Source: SFTJ01 sp051871555 (lineage in GTDB: Bacteria; Bacteroidota; Bacteroidia; Bacteroidales; Muribaculaceae). Taken from it: a stretch of DNA of 6,927 nucleotides. The notes beneath the pieces were generated by a model that worked only from the letters and a program-made list of their open reading frames with translations, did not search any database and had not been told where the DNA came from. The position numbers and the translations under genes are program-made. Of the stretch, positions 1 to 5,775 are shown one piece after another (position 1 is the first letter of the stretch; every line of letters begins with the position of its first letter). The DNA lies in assembly GCA_051871555.1 (NCBI GenBank), contig JBJECZ010000099.1, forward strand, positions 1 to 6,927. Direction: 5' to 3'.

Positions 1-525
1 GAAGCTAACGATAACTTGCAATCGGTGAACATCGAGTTGCAGAATGCCAACACTCACCTCGTGAAAGCCGACCGCGTGAAGGAAGAATACATCGCGCTTT
101 TCCTAGAGCGTTGCCGCAGCTATCTCGATGCTCTCGAAAACTATCGACACAGCCTGCTCAAACTTGCCAAAAACAACCAGCACGATGCCATGATGCGCCA
201 ACTGAAGGACCACACCCAAATTGGCGAAGAACAACAGCGCTTATATCGCGACTTCGACAAGGCTTTCCTCGACATTCATCCCGAATTTGTTACCAACTTC
301 AACAATCTGCTCAAAGAAGAGGAACGCGTGGTGCCTAAAAGCGAAAACACCCTTACAACCGAAATGCGCATTTTTGCCCTTATCCGCCTCGGAATTAACG
401 ACAGCAACAACATTGCGCACTTCCTAAACTACTCATTAGCAACAATCTACAACTACCGCAGCCGCATCACCAACAAATCAACATTCACTAAGGAGGAGTT
501 CAACGAGCGTCTGATGAAGTGCTAA
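1..525 (+). CDS. DUF6377-type HTH transcriptional regulator, C-terminal part (5' truncated by window)
   Basis: The frame is open from base 1 (E-A-N-D-N-L-Q...) and gives 174 visible residues; the true start lies upstream. Residues about 1-35 form a heptad-like, Asn/Leu-rich helix of coiled-coil type, followed by a conserved-looking block (VKEEYIALFLERC, then LDALENYRHSLLKLA) that I recognise from the Bacteroidetes DUF6377 family. Residues about 120-160 form a LuxR-like helix-turn-helix (IRLGINDSNNIAHFLNYSLATIYNYRSR), with the recognition helix near ATIYNYRSR. Full-length members carry N-terminal TPR-like repeats and a transmembrane helix before this region, so the protein is probably an inner-membrane-anchored sensor-regulator; those parts are outside the window. 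The next gene is a sugar transporter on the same strand, so the regulator may control sugar use. That link is inference from position. The family assignment is fairly sure; the ligand is unknown. Confidence 0.8.
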   Translation, partial: EANDNLQSVNIELQNANTHLVKADRVKEEYIALFLERCRSYLDALENYRHSLLKLAKNNQHDAMMRQLKDHTQIGEEQQRLYRDFDKAFLDIHPEFVTNFNNLLKEEERVVPKSENTLTTEMRIFALIRLGINDSNNIAHFLNYSLATIYNYRSRITNKSTFTKEEFNERLMKC

Positions 526-535
526 AATCGTATAA

Positions 536-562
536 AAAGCATTGGTATTTTGCCAATGTTTT
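536..562 (+). terminator. possible weak intrinsic terminator after the regulator gene
   Basis: Eleven bases after the stop, CATTGG (540-545) pairs with CCAATG (553-558) around a 7-base loop. The stem extends by a G-T pair and three A-T pairs (536-539 with 559-562). The 3' arm ends in TTTT and is followed by a perfect A5T5 palindrome (563-574) and a T-rich run. The stem is AT-rich and the T-tract is partly inside it, so termination may be inefficient. Confidence 0.35.
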
Positions 563-583
563 GAAAAATTTTTCTTTTCTTTG
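549..583 (+). promoter_or_regulatory. candidate Bacteroidetes promoter for the MFS transporter
   Basis: A -7-like box TTTCTTTG (576-583) matches TAnnTTTG at all defined positions except the A. The best -33 candidate is TTTG at 549-552, which gives a 23-base spacer, slightly longer than the usual 19-21. Transcription would start near 590, leaving a leader of about 125 bases before the ATG at 718. The -33 candidate lies in the loop of the preceding terminator-like hairpin, so the two readings partly compete. Confidence 0.3.
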
Positions 584-616
584 CACCTGATTAAATTTTC
601 ATGCACCGGTGCAAAG
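579..616 (+). repeat. nested palindrome in the transporter leader, possible operator
   Basis: TGCACCGGTGCA (602-613) is a perfect 12-base palindrome with a central CG. In addition CTTTGCACC (579-587) is the exact inverted repeat of GGTGCAAAG (608-616), 20 bases apart, so GGTGCA can pair with either of two upstream partners. The left arm overlaps the putative -7 box. This could be a regulator binding site of the kind seen for LacI-like proteins (dyad with central CG), or an RNA hairpin switch. The symmetry is seen directly; the function is inference. Confidence 0.4.
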
Positions 617-717
617 CCTTTGTTTATGACGTTAAACGCAAGGCATACACCCGCAATAAACCTTTGCAGCTCATCAGCTTTGTAAACAAAACAACTAAAC
701 ACCTATTTGATAAGATA

Positions 718-2046
718 ATGAAACAAATTCCAAACAAATCGTTTTGGAGCCTGTGGAACATCAGTTTCGGCTTCTTCGGCGTACAAATTGCCTACGCCCT
801 TCAAAGCGCCAACATCAGCAGCATCTTCACCGCTCTTGGCGCCGACCCTCATTCTTTAAGCTTCTTTTGGATTCTGCCCCCTCTCATGGGCATGATAGTG
901 CAACCAATCATCGGCACCCTGTCCGACAAAACTTGGACCCGCTATGGCCGCCGAATCCCCTACCTGTTTGTGGGTGCTGTGCTTGCCGTGGCTGTGATGT
1001 GCCTGCTGCCTAATGCCGGAAGCCTGGGATTGACCACCCAAGTGATTCTTTGGGGTCTCTCAGGAACCATGATTTTCGGACTGTTCTCGCTCATGTTCCT
1101 CGACACCAGCATCAACATTGCCATGCAACCGTTCAAGATGATGGTGGGCGACATGGTCAACGAGGAGCAAAAAGCCAAAGCCTACAGCATCCAGTCGTTC
1201 CTTTGCAACGCCGGCTCGTTGGTGGGTTTCCTGTTCCCTTACGTGCTCACTTATCTCGGCGTGAAAAACACTGCCCCGACAGGCATGGTGTCCGACTCGG
1301 TCATCTTCAGCTTCTATGCCGGCTCGGCAATTCTGATTTTGTGCGTAATCTACACCACCGCCAAGGTTAAAGAATATCCTCCCGAGGAATACGCCGAATA
1401 TCATGGCATCGAAAAGGCTGAAGCAGAAACCCAAAAGAGCGAAAACTTTATCAAGTTGCTTGCCAAAGCGCCTTCGGCATTCTGGACTGTTGGGCTGGTG
1501 CAATTTTTCTGCTGGGCTGCATTCCTCTACATGTGGACCTACACCCACGGTGCCATCACCGAAAACGTCAACTGGACCGTCACTGGCGAAGACACTGCAA
1601 GCGACATCGCCAAGAACTGGGTGGGTGTGCTCTTTGCCGTTCAAGCTGTTGGCTCGGTGATTTGGGCAATGGTGATTCCGCGCTTCAAATCGCTCAAGGC
1701 ATCTTACATCATCAGCCTTCTGCTTGGCGCAGCGGGATTCATCAGCACATTGTTCATTCACGACCAATACGTGCTGTTCATTCCGTTCCTGCTCGTTGGT
1801 TGCGCTTGGGCTGCAATGCTGGCATTGCCATTCACGCTGCTCACCAATGCGCTCACCGGCGGCAACATGGGTGCTTACCTCGGTCTGTTCAACTGCACCA
1901 TCTGCCTGCCGCAGATTGCCGCTGCACTTTGCGGCGGATTGATTCTGCACTTAGTGGGCAGTTCTCAAGCAATGATGCTTGTTGTGGCTGGCGTGCTGCT
2001 GATTGCAGGCTCGGTGTGCGTGTTGCTTGTTAAAACAAAGAAATAA
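718..2046 (+). CDS. MFS sugar transporter, SLC45/sucrose-maltose symporter type
   Basis: A 442-residue polytopic inner-membrane protein with about 12 hydrophobic segments, probably a sugar:cation symporter. The diagnostic signature of plant SUT and animal SLC45 carriers is present after the second membrane segment: QPIIGTLSDKTWTRYGRRIP (residues 62-81, with D70, R75, G77, R78, R79). The C-terminal half has the matching stretch WAAMLALPFTLLTNALTGGN followed by GLFNCTICLPQI (residues 364-400), like the PYALL...MGxxNxxIxxPQ region of SLC45. A charged central loop (about 214-250) separates the halves. The start is placed at 718 because the family N-terminus (MKQIPNKSFWSLWNISFGFFG) begins there; the 39-codon open extension back to 601 is polar and covers a DNA palindrome. 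There is no Shine-Dalgarno sequence, as is usual for this phylum. It lies downstream of the DUF6377 regulator and ends at a strong terminator. The substrate, perhaps maltose, sucrose or a related glucoside, cannot be read from the sequence. Confidence 0.88.
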   Translation: MKQIPNKSFWSLWNISFGFFGVQIAYALQSANISSIFTALGADPHSLSFFWILPPLMGMIVQPIIGTLSDKTWTRYGRRIPYLFVGAVLAVAVMCLLPNAGSLGLTTQVILWGLSGTMIFGLFSLMFLDTSINIAMQPFKMMVGDMVNEEQKAKAYSIQSFLCNAGSLVGFLFPYVLTYLGVKNTAPTGMVSDSVIFSFYAGSAILILCVIYTTAKVKEYPPEEYAEYHGIEKAEAETQKSENFIKLLAKAPSAFWTVGLVQFFCWAAFLYMWTYTHGAITENVNWTVTGEDTASDIAKNWVGVLFAVQAVGSVIWAMVIPRFKSLKASYIISLLLGAAGFISTLFIHDQYVLFIPFLLVGCAWAAMLALPFTLLTNALTGGNMGAYLGLFNCTICLPQIAAALCGGLILHLVGSSQAMMLVVAGVLLIAGSVCVLLVKTKK

Positions 2047-2089
2047 AAGCAGTCAGTTTTTTTTCTTTCGGCTTGCAAATTTTCAAAGG

Positions 2090-2137
2090 GTTGAACAGTC
2101 CAAGATATGCTCGGGTTGGCTGTTCAACTATTTTTTT
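2090..2137 (+). terminator. intrinsic terminator of the MFS transporter gene
   Basis: GTTGAACAG (2090-2098) pairs with CTGTTCAAC (2120-2128), and after one bulged T (2099) CCAA (2100-2103) pairs with TTGG (2116-2119). That makes 13 Watson-Crick pairs with a 12-base loop. The 3' arm is followed by TA and seven T (2131-2137), as expected for Rho-independent termination. It begins 43 bases after the transporter stop. The 3' side is shared with the promoter of the next gene. Confidence 0.7.
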
Positions 2138-2146
2138 GTACTTTTG
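2115..2146 (+). promoter_or_regulatory. Bacteroidetes promoter of the ATP-grasp-like gene
   Basis: TACTTTTG (2139-2146) is an exact match to TAnnTTTG. GTTG (2115-2118) stands in for the -33 TTTG at an ideal 20-base spacing. The start point would fall about 2149-2153, at or just before the ATG at 2152. The -33 element lies in the 3' arm of the preceding terminator hairpin and the T-tract fills the spacer. Confidence 0.6.
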
Positions 2147-2151
2147 CGTCG

Positions 2152-3363
2152 ATGAAAAAGCTGTATCTGTTCAACCCCGACAACGACCTCGCACTCGCAA
2201 GCGGACTCGACTACTACACACCGCCGCCATTGGCTGCGCAGCTAAGTCGCGACTTGCAGATGCTGCCTGCATGGTGGGCTGACGACAAATCGCTCATTCT
2301 CACTCGCGACCCTTTGCCCGACAGCCATTGGGCACAACACCTCAGCAGTGCGTTTGGCATTAACATCGATTTAATCGACCGAAATCACCTGCAAAACCAT
2401 GTGCTGAGCTATCAACCTTGGGGATGGAACATGTCGCTGCGCAACCATCTCCTTTCGTGCTGCGTGGGCAACGACCAGCTGCCCGACAAGGCACAAATTG
2501 CCAAATATCGCGAGCTTTCGCATCGGCGCACAACCATAGTAATACATTCGCGATTGACGGAAATCATCGGTTATTCCGCTTGCCCAGCGCCGGTGGAGCT
2601 GTTCACAATCAGCCAAGTGGAACAATTTGCAGCCAAGCATCCTCGGTGTTTCCTCAAGGCTCCTTGGTCGAGCAGCGGAAAAGGCATCTTCCGCCCAACC
2701 GGCACACCCGACGACAACCGCACTTTCCACCAATGGGCTTCGGGAATCTTGCAGCGGCAAGGTTCGATTATTGCCGAGGTGCCGCTAAACAAGCTACAGG
2801 ACTTTGCAATGGAGTTCCGTTGCAGCAACGGCAAAGCAGCGTTTGTTGGCTACAGCATCTACTACAACGACCCTCACAACTCGTTCGACTACGGACTGGT
2901 TGCCACCGAGCATACTTTACACACCATTTTGTGCAACCAGCTTGGCAACAATGCCGACCATCGCATCAGCCAAATAAAGCATGCTCTCGAAACCATTCTT
3001 TCACAAGACATCGCACCACACTACGACGGCTTTGTTGGCATCGACATGCTCATTTTCGCCGATGAAACCGGTGAAAAACACATCAATGCGTGCGTCGAAA
3101 TGAATTTGCGTTGCACCATGGGCGTTGCAACCTGCATTTTTGGCAACCGATTTATTAGTCCCGACAGCATAGGGCGCTTTCATGTTGAATATCACAAAGC
3201 GCCATTCGACGTAGCACAATATATGGCGAAAAAACTCGATGAAAACCCTCCAGTAATCGAATTAATCGACGATTTTCCTAAACTAAAATCGGGCACCATA
3301 GCCATGGCACCCGTTTATAGCGATTCGCGCTATTGCGCCTACATCGAAGCTAAATCAATATGA
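2152..3363 (+). CDS. uncharacterised ATP-grasp-like protein (403 aa)
   Basis: A soluble protein without signal peptide or membrane segments. The N-terminus MKKLYLFNPDNDLALA looks like a conserved family start, followed by PPPLAAQLSRDL. Residues 167-181 (FLKAPWSSSGKGIFR) resemble the ATP-binding lysine and glycine/serine loop of ATP-grasp enzymes: K169, S173-S175, G176, K177, G178. Near the C-terminus GIDML (D298) and VEMNLRCTMG (E316, N318, R320) match the metal-binding Asp and ExN positions of that fold. ATP-grasp enzymes join a carboxylate to an amine or thiol through an acyl-phosphate; the substrate here is unknown. I chose ATG 2152 over 2107 because the upstream codons lie in the terminator loop and promoter. 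It appears monocistronic and ends inside the 3' end of the convergent maf gene (9-base overlap). Homologues in Bacteroidales are, as far as I recall, annotated only as hypothetical. Gene call certain; fold likely; function open. Confidence 0.75.
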   Translation: MKKLYLFNPDNDLALASGLDYYTPPPLAAQLSRDLQMLPAWWADDKSLILTRDPLPDSHWAQHLSSAFGINIDLIDRNHLQNHVLSYQPWGWNMSLRNHLLSCCVGNDQLPDKAQIAKYRELSHRRTTIVIHSRLTEIIGYSACPAPVELFTISQVEQFAAKHPRCFLKAPWSSSGKGIFRPTGTPDDNRTFHQWASGILQRQGSIIAEVPLNKLQDFAMEFRCSNGKAAFVGYSIYYNDPHNSFDYGLVATEHTLHTILCNQLGNNADHRISQIKHALETILSQDIAPHYDGFVGIDMLIFADETGEKHINACVEMNLRCTMGVATCIFGNRFISPDSIGRFHVEYHKAPFDVAQYMAKKLDENPPVIELIDDFPKLKSGTIAMAPVYSDSRYCAYIEAKSI

Positions 3364-3942
3364 TTTCAGTTCGGCATACAGCCGTTGAACCGGCAAACCC
3401 ATCACATTATAGAAGCTGCCGTTGATTCTACGCACAGCCACCGAACCTATCCACTCCTGTATGCCATAGGCGCCAGCTTTGTCAAGAGGCTTGAAATTTG
3501 CGACGTAATACTCTATTTCATCGCTCGAAAGCGGCGCAAACTCCACCTCAGTCACCACATGAAAGGCACTGCTGCGCTCACGCGTGCTGATGCACACGCC
3601 AGTAATCACCTTATGGGTACGGCCCGACAACTCGCCAAGCATGCGGCATGCGTCGGCTTCATCGGCTGGTTTGCCATAAACCTTGCCATCGAGCAGCACA
3701 ATGGTGTCGCTGGTTATCACCATTTCGTTGTCAACAATCAGGCTCTTGTAGGCTTCGGCTTTCTTCTGCGAGATATACTGCGCAATCATGTCGGAATGTA
3801 AATCGCATGGATAGCTCTCATCGATTCCCGACAATGTCTTCACCTCAAAGTCGATGCCCAAGCCAGCCAGTAATTCGCGACGCCGCGGCGAATTGCTGGC
3901 AAGAATAATGTGATATTTATTTAGGTTATCCAACGGTTTCAT
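3355..3942 (-). CDS. maf: Maf-family nucleoside triphosphate pyrophosphatase (YhdE type)
   Basis: A 195-residue cytoplasmic house-cleaning enzyme that hydrolyses non-canonical or surplus nucleotides to the monophosphate and pyrophosphate; the YhdE subfamily prefers dTTP/UTP and modified pyrimidines. Seen in the sequence: the N-terminal nucleotide loop ASNSPRRRELL (residues 15-25), ITSDTIV with the catalytic-base candidate D79, YGKP (89-92), the LSGRTHKVITGV block, and PLDKAGAYGIQ followed by RRINGSFYNVMGLP. The DKAGAYGIQ and INGSxYxVxGLP pattern is that of E. coli YhdE, not of YceF. Length is normal. It is the last gene of a probable three-gene minus-strand operon, 30 bases downstream of kdsC. 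Its 3' end overlaps the convergent ATP-grasp-like gene by 9 bases, with no room for a terminator between them. No clear ribosome binding site; the upstream bases are A-rich. Confidence 0.93.
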   Translation of the reverse strand: MKPLDNLNKYHIILASNSPRRRELLAGLGIDFEVKTLSGIDESYPCDLHSDMIAQYISQKKAEAYKSLIVDNEMVITSDTIVLLDGKVYGKPADEADACRMLGELSGRTHKVITGVCISTRERSSAFHVVTEVEFAPLSSDEIEYYVANFKPLDKAGAYGIQEWIGSVAVRRINGSFYNVMGLPVQRLYAELKSY

Positions 3943-3972
3943 CGCTGTTATTTTTGCATTTCTAATGAATAT

Positions 3973-4497
3973 TCACCATCCGAAGGCATGCTTTTCGTCG
4001 AGCCATTTGCCTTGCGCCTTCATCGTCTGCTCAATCACGTCGCGAGCCACACCATAACCACCGTTGCAGCGAGTGACATATTTGGCAACGCCTATCACCT
4101 CGGGGGCAGCATCGGCCGGCGCTACCGGCAAACCCACCTCAAGCATGCAATGCAAGTCGGGGATGTCGTCGCCACAGTAAACCACCTGCTCAACCTCAAG
4201 ATTGTTGTCGTGAATCCATTGCTGCAACACGGGCAACTTCACCGCAGCTGCCAGAAAAACATCGGTGATTCCGAGCCCTCGATAACGCACCTCCACCGCC
4301 TTGGTGTTGGCACCGGTGAGAATGGCAATCTTGTAGCCATGCTTCACCGCCAACTGCAGCGCATAGCCATCCTTGATGTTGAGCATACGCATCGGCTCGC
4401 CCGTCGACGACATTGGTATCACCGAAGGCGACAGCACACCATCAACGTCGAACACAAATGCCCGAATCTTTGTCAAGTCGTAATTTATCGAACTCAT
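3973..4497 (-). CDS. kdsC: 3-deoxy-D-manno-octulosonate 8-phosphate phosphatase, HAD-IIIA family
   Basis: A 174-residue HAD phosphatase expected to convert KDO-8-phosphate to KDO in the cytoplasm for lipid A/LPS core assembly. All four HAD motifs are visible: FDVDGVL with nucleophile D17 and D19, ILTG with T61, lysine K87 (AAAVK), and GDDIPD with D110 and D111. Family-specific stretches are also present: NIKDGYALQLAV (40-51), RYRGLGI (71-77), GLPVAPADA, and near the C-terminus NGGYGVARDVIEQ. Length fits the cap-less KdsC class, which works as a tetramer. The lysine motif reads LAAAVK instead of the more usual LG-type, a small departure. It lies 32 bases after the nitroreductase gene and 30 bases before maf on the same strand. 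A related 2-keto-3-deoxy-sugar phosphatase (for example for KDN) cannot be excluded. Confidence 0.9.
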   Translation of the reverse strand: MSSINYDLTKIRAFVFDVDGVLSPSVIPMSSTGEPMRMLNIKDGYALQLAVKHGYKIAILTGANTKAVEVRYRGLGITDVFLAAAVKLPVLQQWIHDNNLEVEQVVYCGDDIPDLHCMLEVGLPVAPADAAPEVIGVAKYVTRCNGGYGVARDVIEQTMKAQGKWLDEKHAFGW

Positions 4498-4529
4498 CGA
4501 ATAATTTCGCTAATTTATTTGCGACGAAA

Positions 4530-5060
4530 TCAGAATTTGCCGATATGCACTTTCTCCCACAAAAGCTTGTCGGGGTCAACCGGGCGGCGCACCTCGTCTT
4601 TGTGACCGAGAACAATGATGCACTCCACCTGCTGCTCGCCCGGGATGTCGAGTAACTCGCGAATCAGGTCGGCTGAATCGTTATTGTCCTTGTCGAATCG
4701 GCCTCGCATCTGAATCCAGCAACTGCCCAAGCCCAGCGCCTCGGCTTGCAACTGAATGTAGGTGGCAGCTATGGTGCAATCTTCCACCCAAACATCGGTC
4801 TTGCCCGGGTCGCCACACACCACAATGGCAAGTTTGCACTTTGCCACAGGACCGGAGCCAAAAGGCCTGCACTCCGACATCTTTGCCAGCACTTCCTTGT
4901 CCTCTACCACAACAAACTCCCACGGGCGAACGCTTTTCCCCGACGGTGCCAGCAGCGCTGCCTCAAGCAGCAGTTTCACATGTTCGCCATCGATTGGTTC
5001 GTCGGTGTATTTTCTGATGCTGTGACGAGTGAACAGCATATCATGAAAATCTTTGTCCAT
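4530..5060 (-). CDS. nitroreductase-family FMN oxidoreductase
   Basis: A 176-residue compact member of the FMN-dependent nitroreductase superfamily: NAD(P)H-driven, usually dimeric and cytoplasmic, reducing nitro compounds, quinones or flavin-linked substrates. The FMN phosphate/ribityl motif RHSIRKY (R12, S14, R16) opens the protein. It is followed by LLLEAALLAPSGKSVRPWEF (residues 31-50), the typical APSxxxxQPWxF region with R45 where Gln or Asn is common. Later come the helix and glycine turn LQAEALGLGSCWIQM (around 104-118) and the C-terminal IIVLGHKDE strand. The physiological substrate is unknown. It is the promoter-proximal gene of the minus-strand group with kdsC and maf; no functional link to LPS or nucleotide clean-up is evident, so the grouping may be positional. 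The start at 5060 has no Shine-Dalgarno sequence but an A-rich upstream stretch. Confidence 0.9.
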   Translation of the reverse strand: MDKDFHDMLFTRHSIRKYTDEPIDGEHVKLLLEAALLAPSGKSVRPWEFVVVEDKEVLAKMSECRPFGSGPVAKCKLAIVVCGDPGKTDVWVEDCTIAATYIQLQAEALGLGSCWIQMRGRFDKDNNDSADLIRELLDIPGEQQVECIIVLGHKDEVRRPVDPDKLLWEKVHIGKF

Positions 5061-5097
5061 AGTTATCTTGTTAATTCGTTATTAATATTTCCGATTT

Positions 5098-5105
5098 CAA
5101 ATTTA
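5098..5105 (-). promoter_or_regulatory. candidate -7 box of the nitroreductase-kdsC-maf operon
   Basis: Read on the minus strand, TAAATTTG is an exact TAnnTTTG match, and it lies 37 bases before the ATG at 5060. No good TTTG is found 19-21 bases further upstream, so support comes from the -7 element and its location only. Confidence 0.4.
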
Positions 5106-5113
5106 GCAATAAT

Positions 5114-5218
5114 TTTGGTAATTATATACTTTTAGCCCCCAATGCCTAATATATAGTCACTGAAGAGTATTTTTTTCAATAGTTTTTCAACTAAATATTT
5201 GGTAATTATTACTATTAG
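5114..5218 (+). repeat. imperfect 21-22 bp direct repeat pair
   Basis: The exact 12-mer TTTGGTAATTAT occurs at 5114-5125 and 5198-5209, 84 bases apart start to start. The match continues: the first copy goes on as A-TACTTTTAG (to 5135) and the second as TACTATTAG (to 5218), so the copies differ by one inserted base and one substitution. Both are AT-rich, which raises the chance of coincidence, but the length is notable. Confidence 0.6.
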
Positions 5219-5285
5219 ATATGCAACAATTTGAATCATATAATGGTATTTTTCCCCAAGTCCATTATTGGCATCCTAGTCAGTA

Positions 5286-5318
5286 TTTGTTATTAAATTT
5301 GGAGTTATCATATATTTG
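5286..5318 (+). promoter_or_regulatory. near-consensus Bacteroidetes promoter of the GIY-YIG gene
   Basis: TTTG (5286-5289), a 21-base spacer, then TATATTTG (5311-5318), an exact TAnnTTTG. Transcription would start near 5321-5326, about 30 bases before ATG 5353. This is the main reason for placing the gene start at 5353 and not at 5221. Confidence 0.6.
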
Positions 5319-5352
5319 TTATAACTTGCGTAAAATAATATACAATTTAAAT

Positions 5353-5775
5353 ATGTTTTACCCTATCTATACAAATAAGACTTTTACATTAAGTGGGAGA
5401 ATCTTTCAAATCTACTCCTTAGATGGTTTCAATTTTAAAGAATCCATTTCAGTTCCAAGCGAGAAAGGACTCTATTGCTTTTCAAATAAAATGCATATTG
5501 AATTATTGAATAATCCAAACCGTTTCCAAAATGTACATCAGTTATTATATTTGGGTAAAGCAGATGGGAAAGATGGTTTGGTTGGCAGGCTAACTTCAAA
5601 TCACGAAAAATTCACATCATTACAAAATATTGCCACATACATAGGGATTTATAAATGTAGCACTAATGAAAACGCAAAAGATATAGAGTCTCAGATTTTA
5701 TCAAACTACAATTTCTTGCTCAACGAACAAGAAAACTCATTCGATTTTGGTGCATCTACCGTAAAGGAAGATTAG
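5353..5775 (+). CDS. small GIY-YIG nuclease-family protein
   Basis: Numbering from ATG 5353, the 140-residue protein has the landmarks of the GIY-YIG fold in order: GLYCF (G39, Y41) for the GIY strand; LLYLGKA (Y66, G68) for the YIG strand; GLVGRLTSNH with the catalytic-type R79 and H84; the metal-binding-type Glu in AKDIESQIL (E112); and the closing Asn in NFLLNEQE (N124). All key residues are present, so a metal-dependent single-strand-nicking or double-strand-cutting nuclease is plausible. Residues 1-38 are an uncharacterised N-terminal strand-rich part, and no extra DNA-binding or UvrC-like domain is fused. The frame is open upstream to ATG 5221 (184 residues), but a strong promoter lies inside that extension. 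The gene is AT-rich compared with its left neighbours, suggesting transfer. It ends 20 bases inside the convergent gene. Fold assignment is from motif reading; the biological role (restriction, homing, repair or domesticated) is unknown. Confidence 0.7.
   Translation: MFYPIYTNKTFTLSGRIFQIYSLDGFNFKESISVPSEKGLYCFSNKMHIELLNNPNRFQNVHQLLYLGKADGKDGLVGRLTSNHEKFTSLQNIATYIGIYKCSTNENAKDIESQILSNYNFLLNEQENSFDFGASTVKED

Larger units (their letters stand above)
5061..5352. other. AT-rich intergenic region between divergent genes
   Basis: This 292-base stretch holds the operon promoter for the minus-strand genes (5098-5105), an imperfect direct repeat (5114-5135 and 5198-5218), and the promoter of the GIY-YIG gene (5286-5318). 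A frame is open from ATG 5221 into the GIY-YIG gene, but its first 44 codons span that promoter and show no recognisable domain. I see no RNA gene in it. It is also where base composition changes from the GC-richer core to the AT-rich segment. Confidence 0.6.

Noticed and set aside
489..498. Shine-Dalgarno-like AAGGAGGAG near the end of the regulator gene
   Set aside because: No start codon of a plausible gene follows at suitable distance, and this phylum rarely uses such sites; it encodes Lys-Glu-Glu in frame.
563..574. Palindrome GAAAAATTTTTC
   Set aside because: An A5T5 run is common by chance in AT-rich intergenic DNA; at most it is a bent or AT-rich promoter-flanking element.
601..717. 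N-terminal extension of the transporter from ATG 601
   Set aside because: The 39 residues are polar and basic with no signal or membrane character, and the ATG lies in a palindrome just after a candidate promoter; family similarity begins at 718.
1060..1950. Long open frame of 296 codons on the minus strand
   Set aside because: It lies entirely opposite the MFS transporter, is rich in His, Glu and Gln without a domain, and is best explained as the codon-bias shadow of that gene.
2418..3065. 215-codon plus-strand open frame and opposing minus frames within the ATP-grasp-like gene
   Set aside because: The product is a low-complexity mix of Arg, His, Gln and Ser, and the main frame carries clear ATP-grasp-type motifs.
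4504..4530. Inverted repeat ATTTCG/CGAAAT in the nitroreductase-kdsC gap
   Set aside because: The stem is only six pairs with a 15-base loop and has no T-tract on the minus strand, so it is not a credible terminator.
3988..4605. 205-codon plus-strand open frame across kdsC
   Set aside because: It is antisense to a well-supported kdsC with all HAD motifs and has no recognisable domain.
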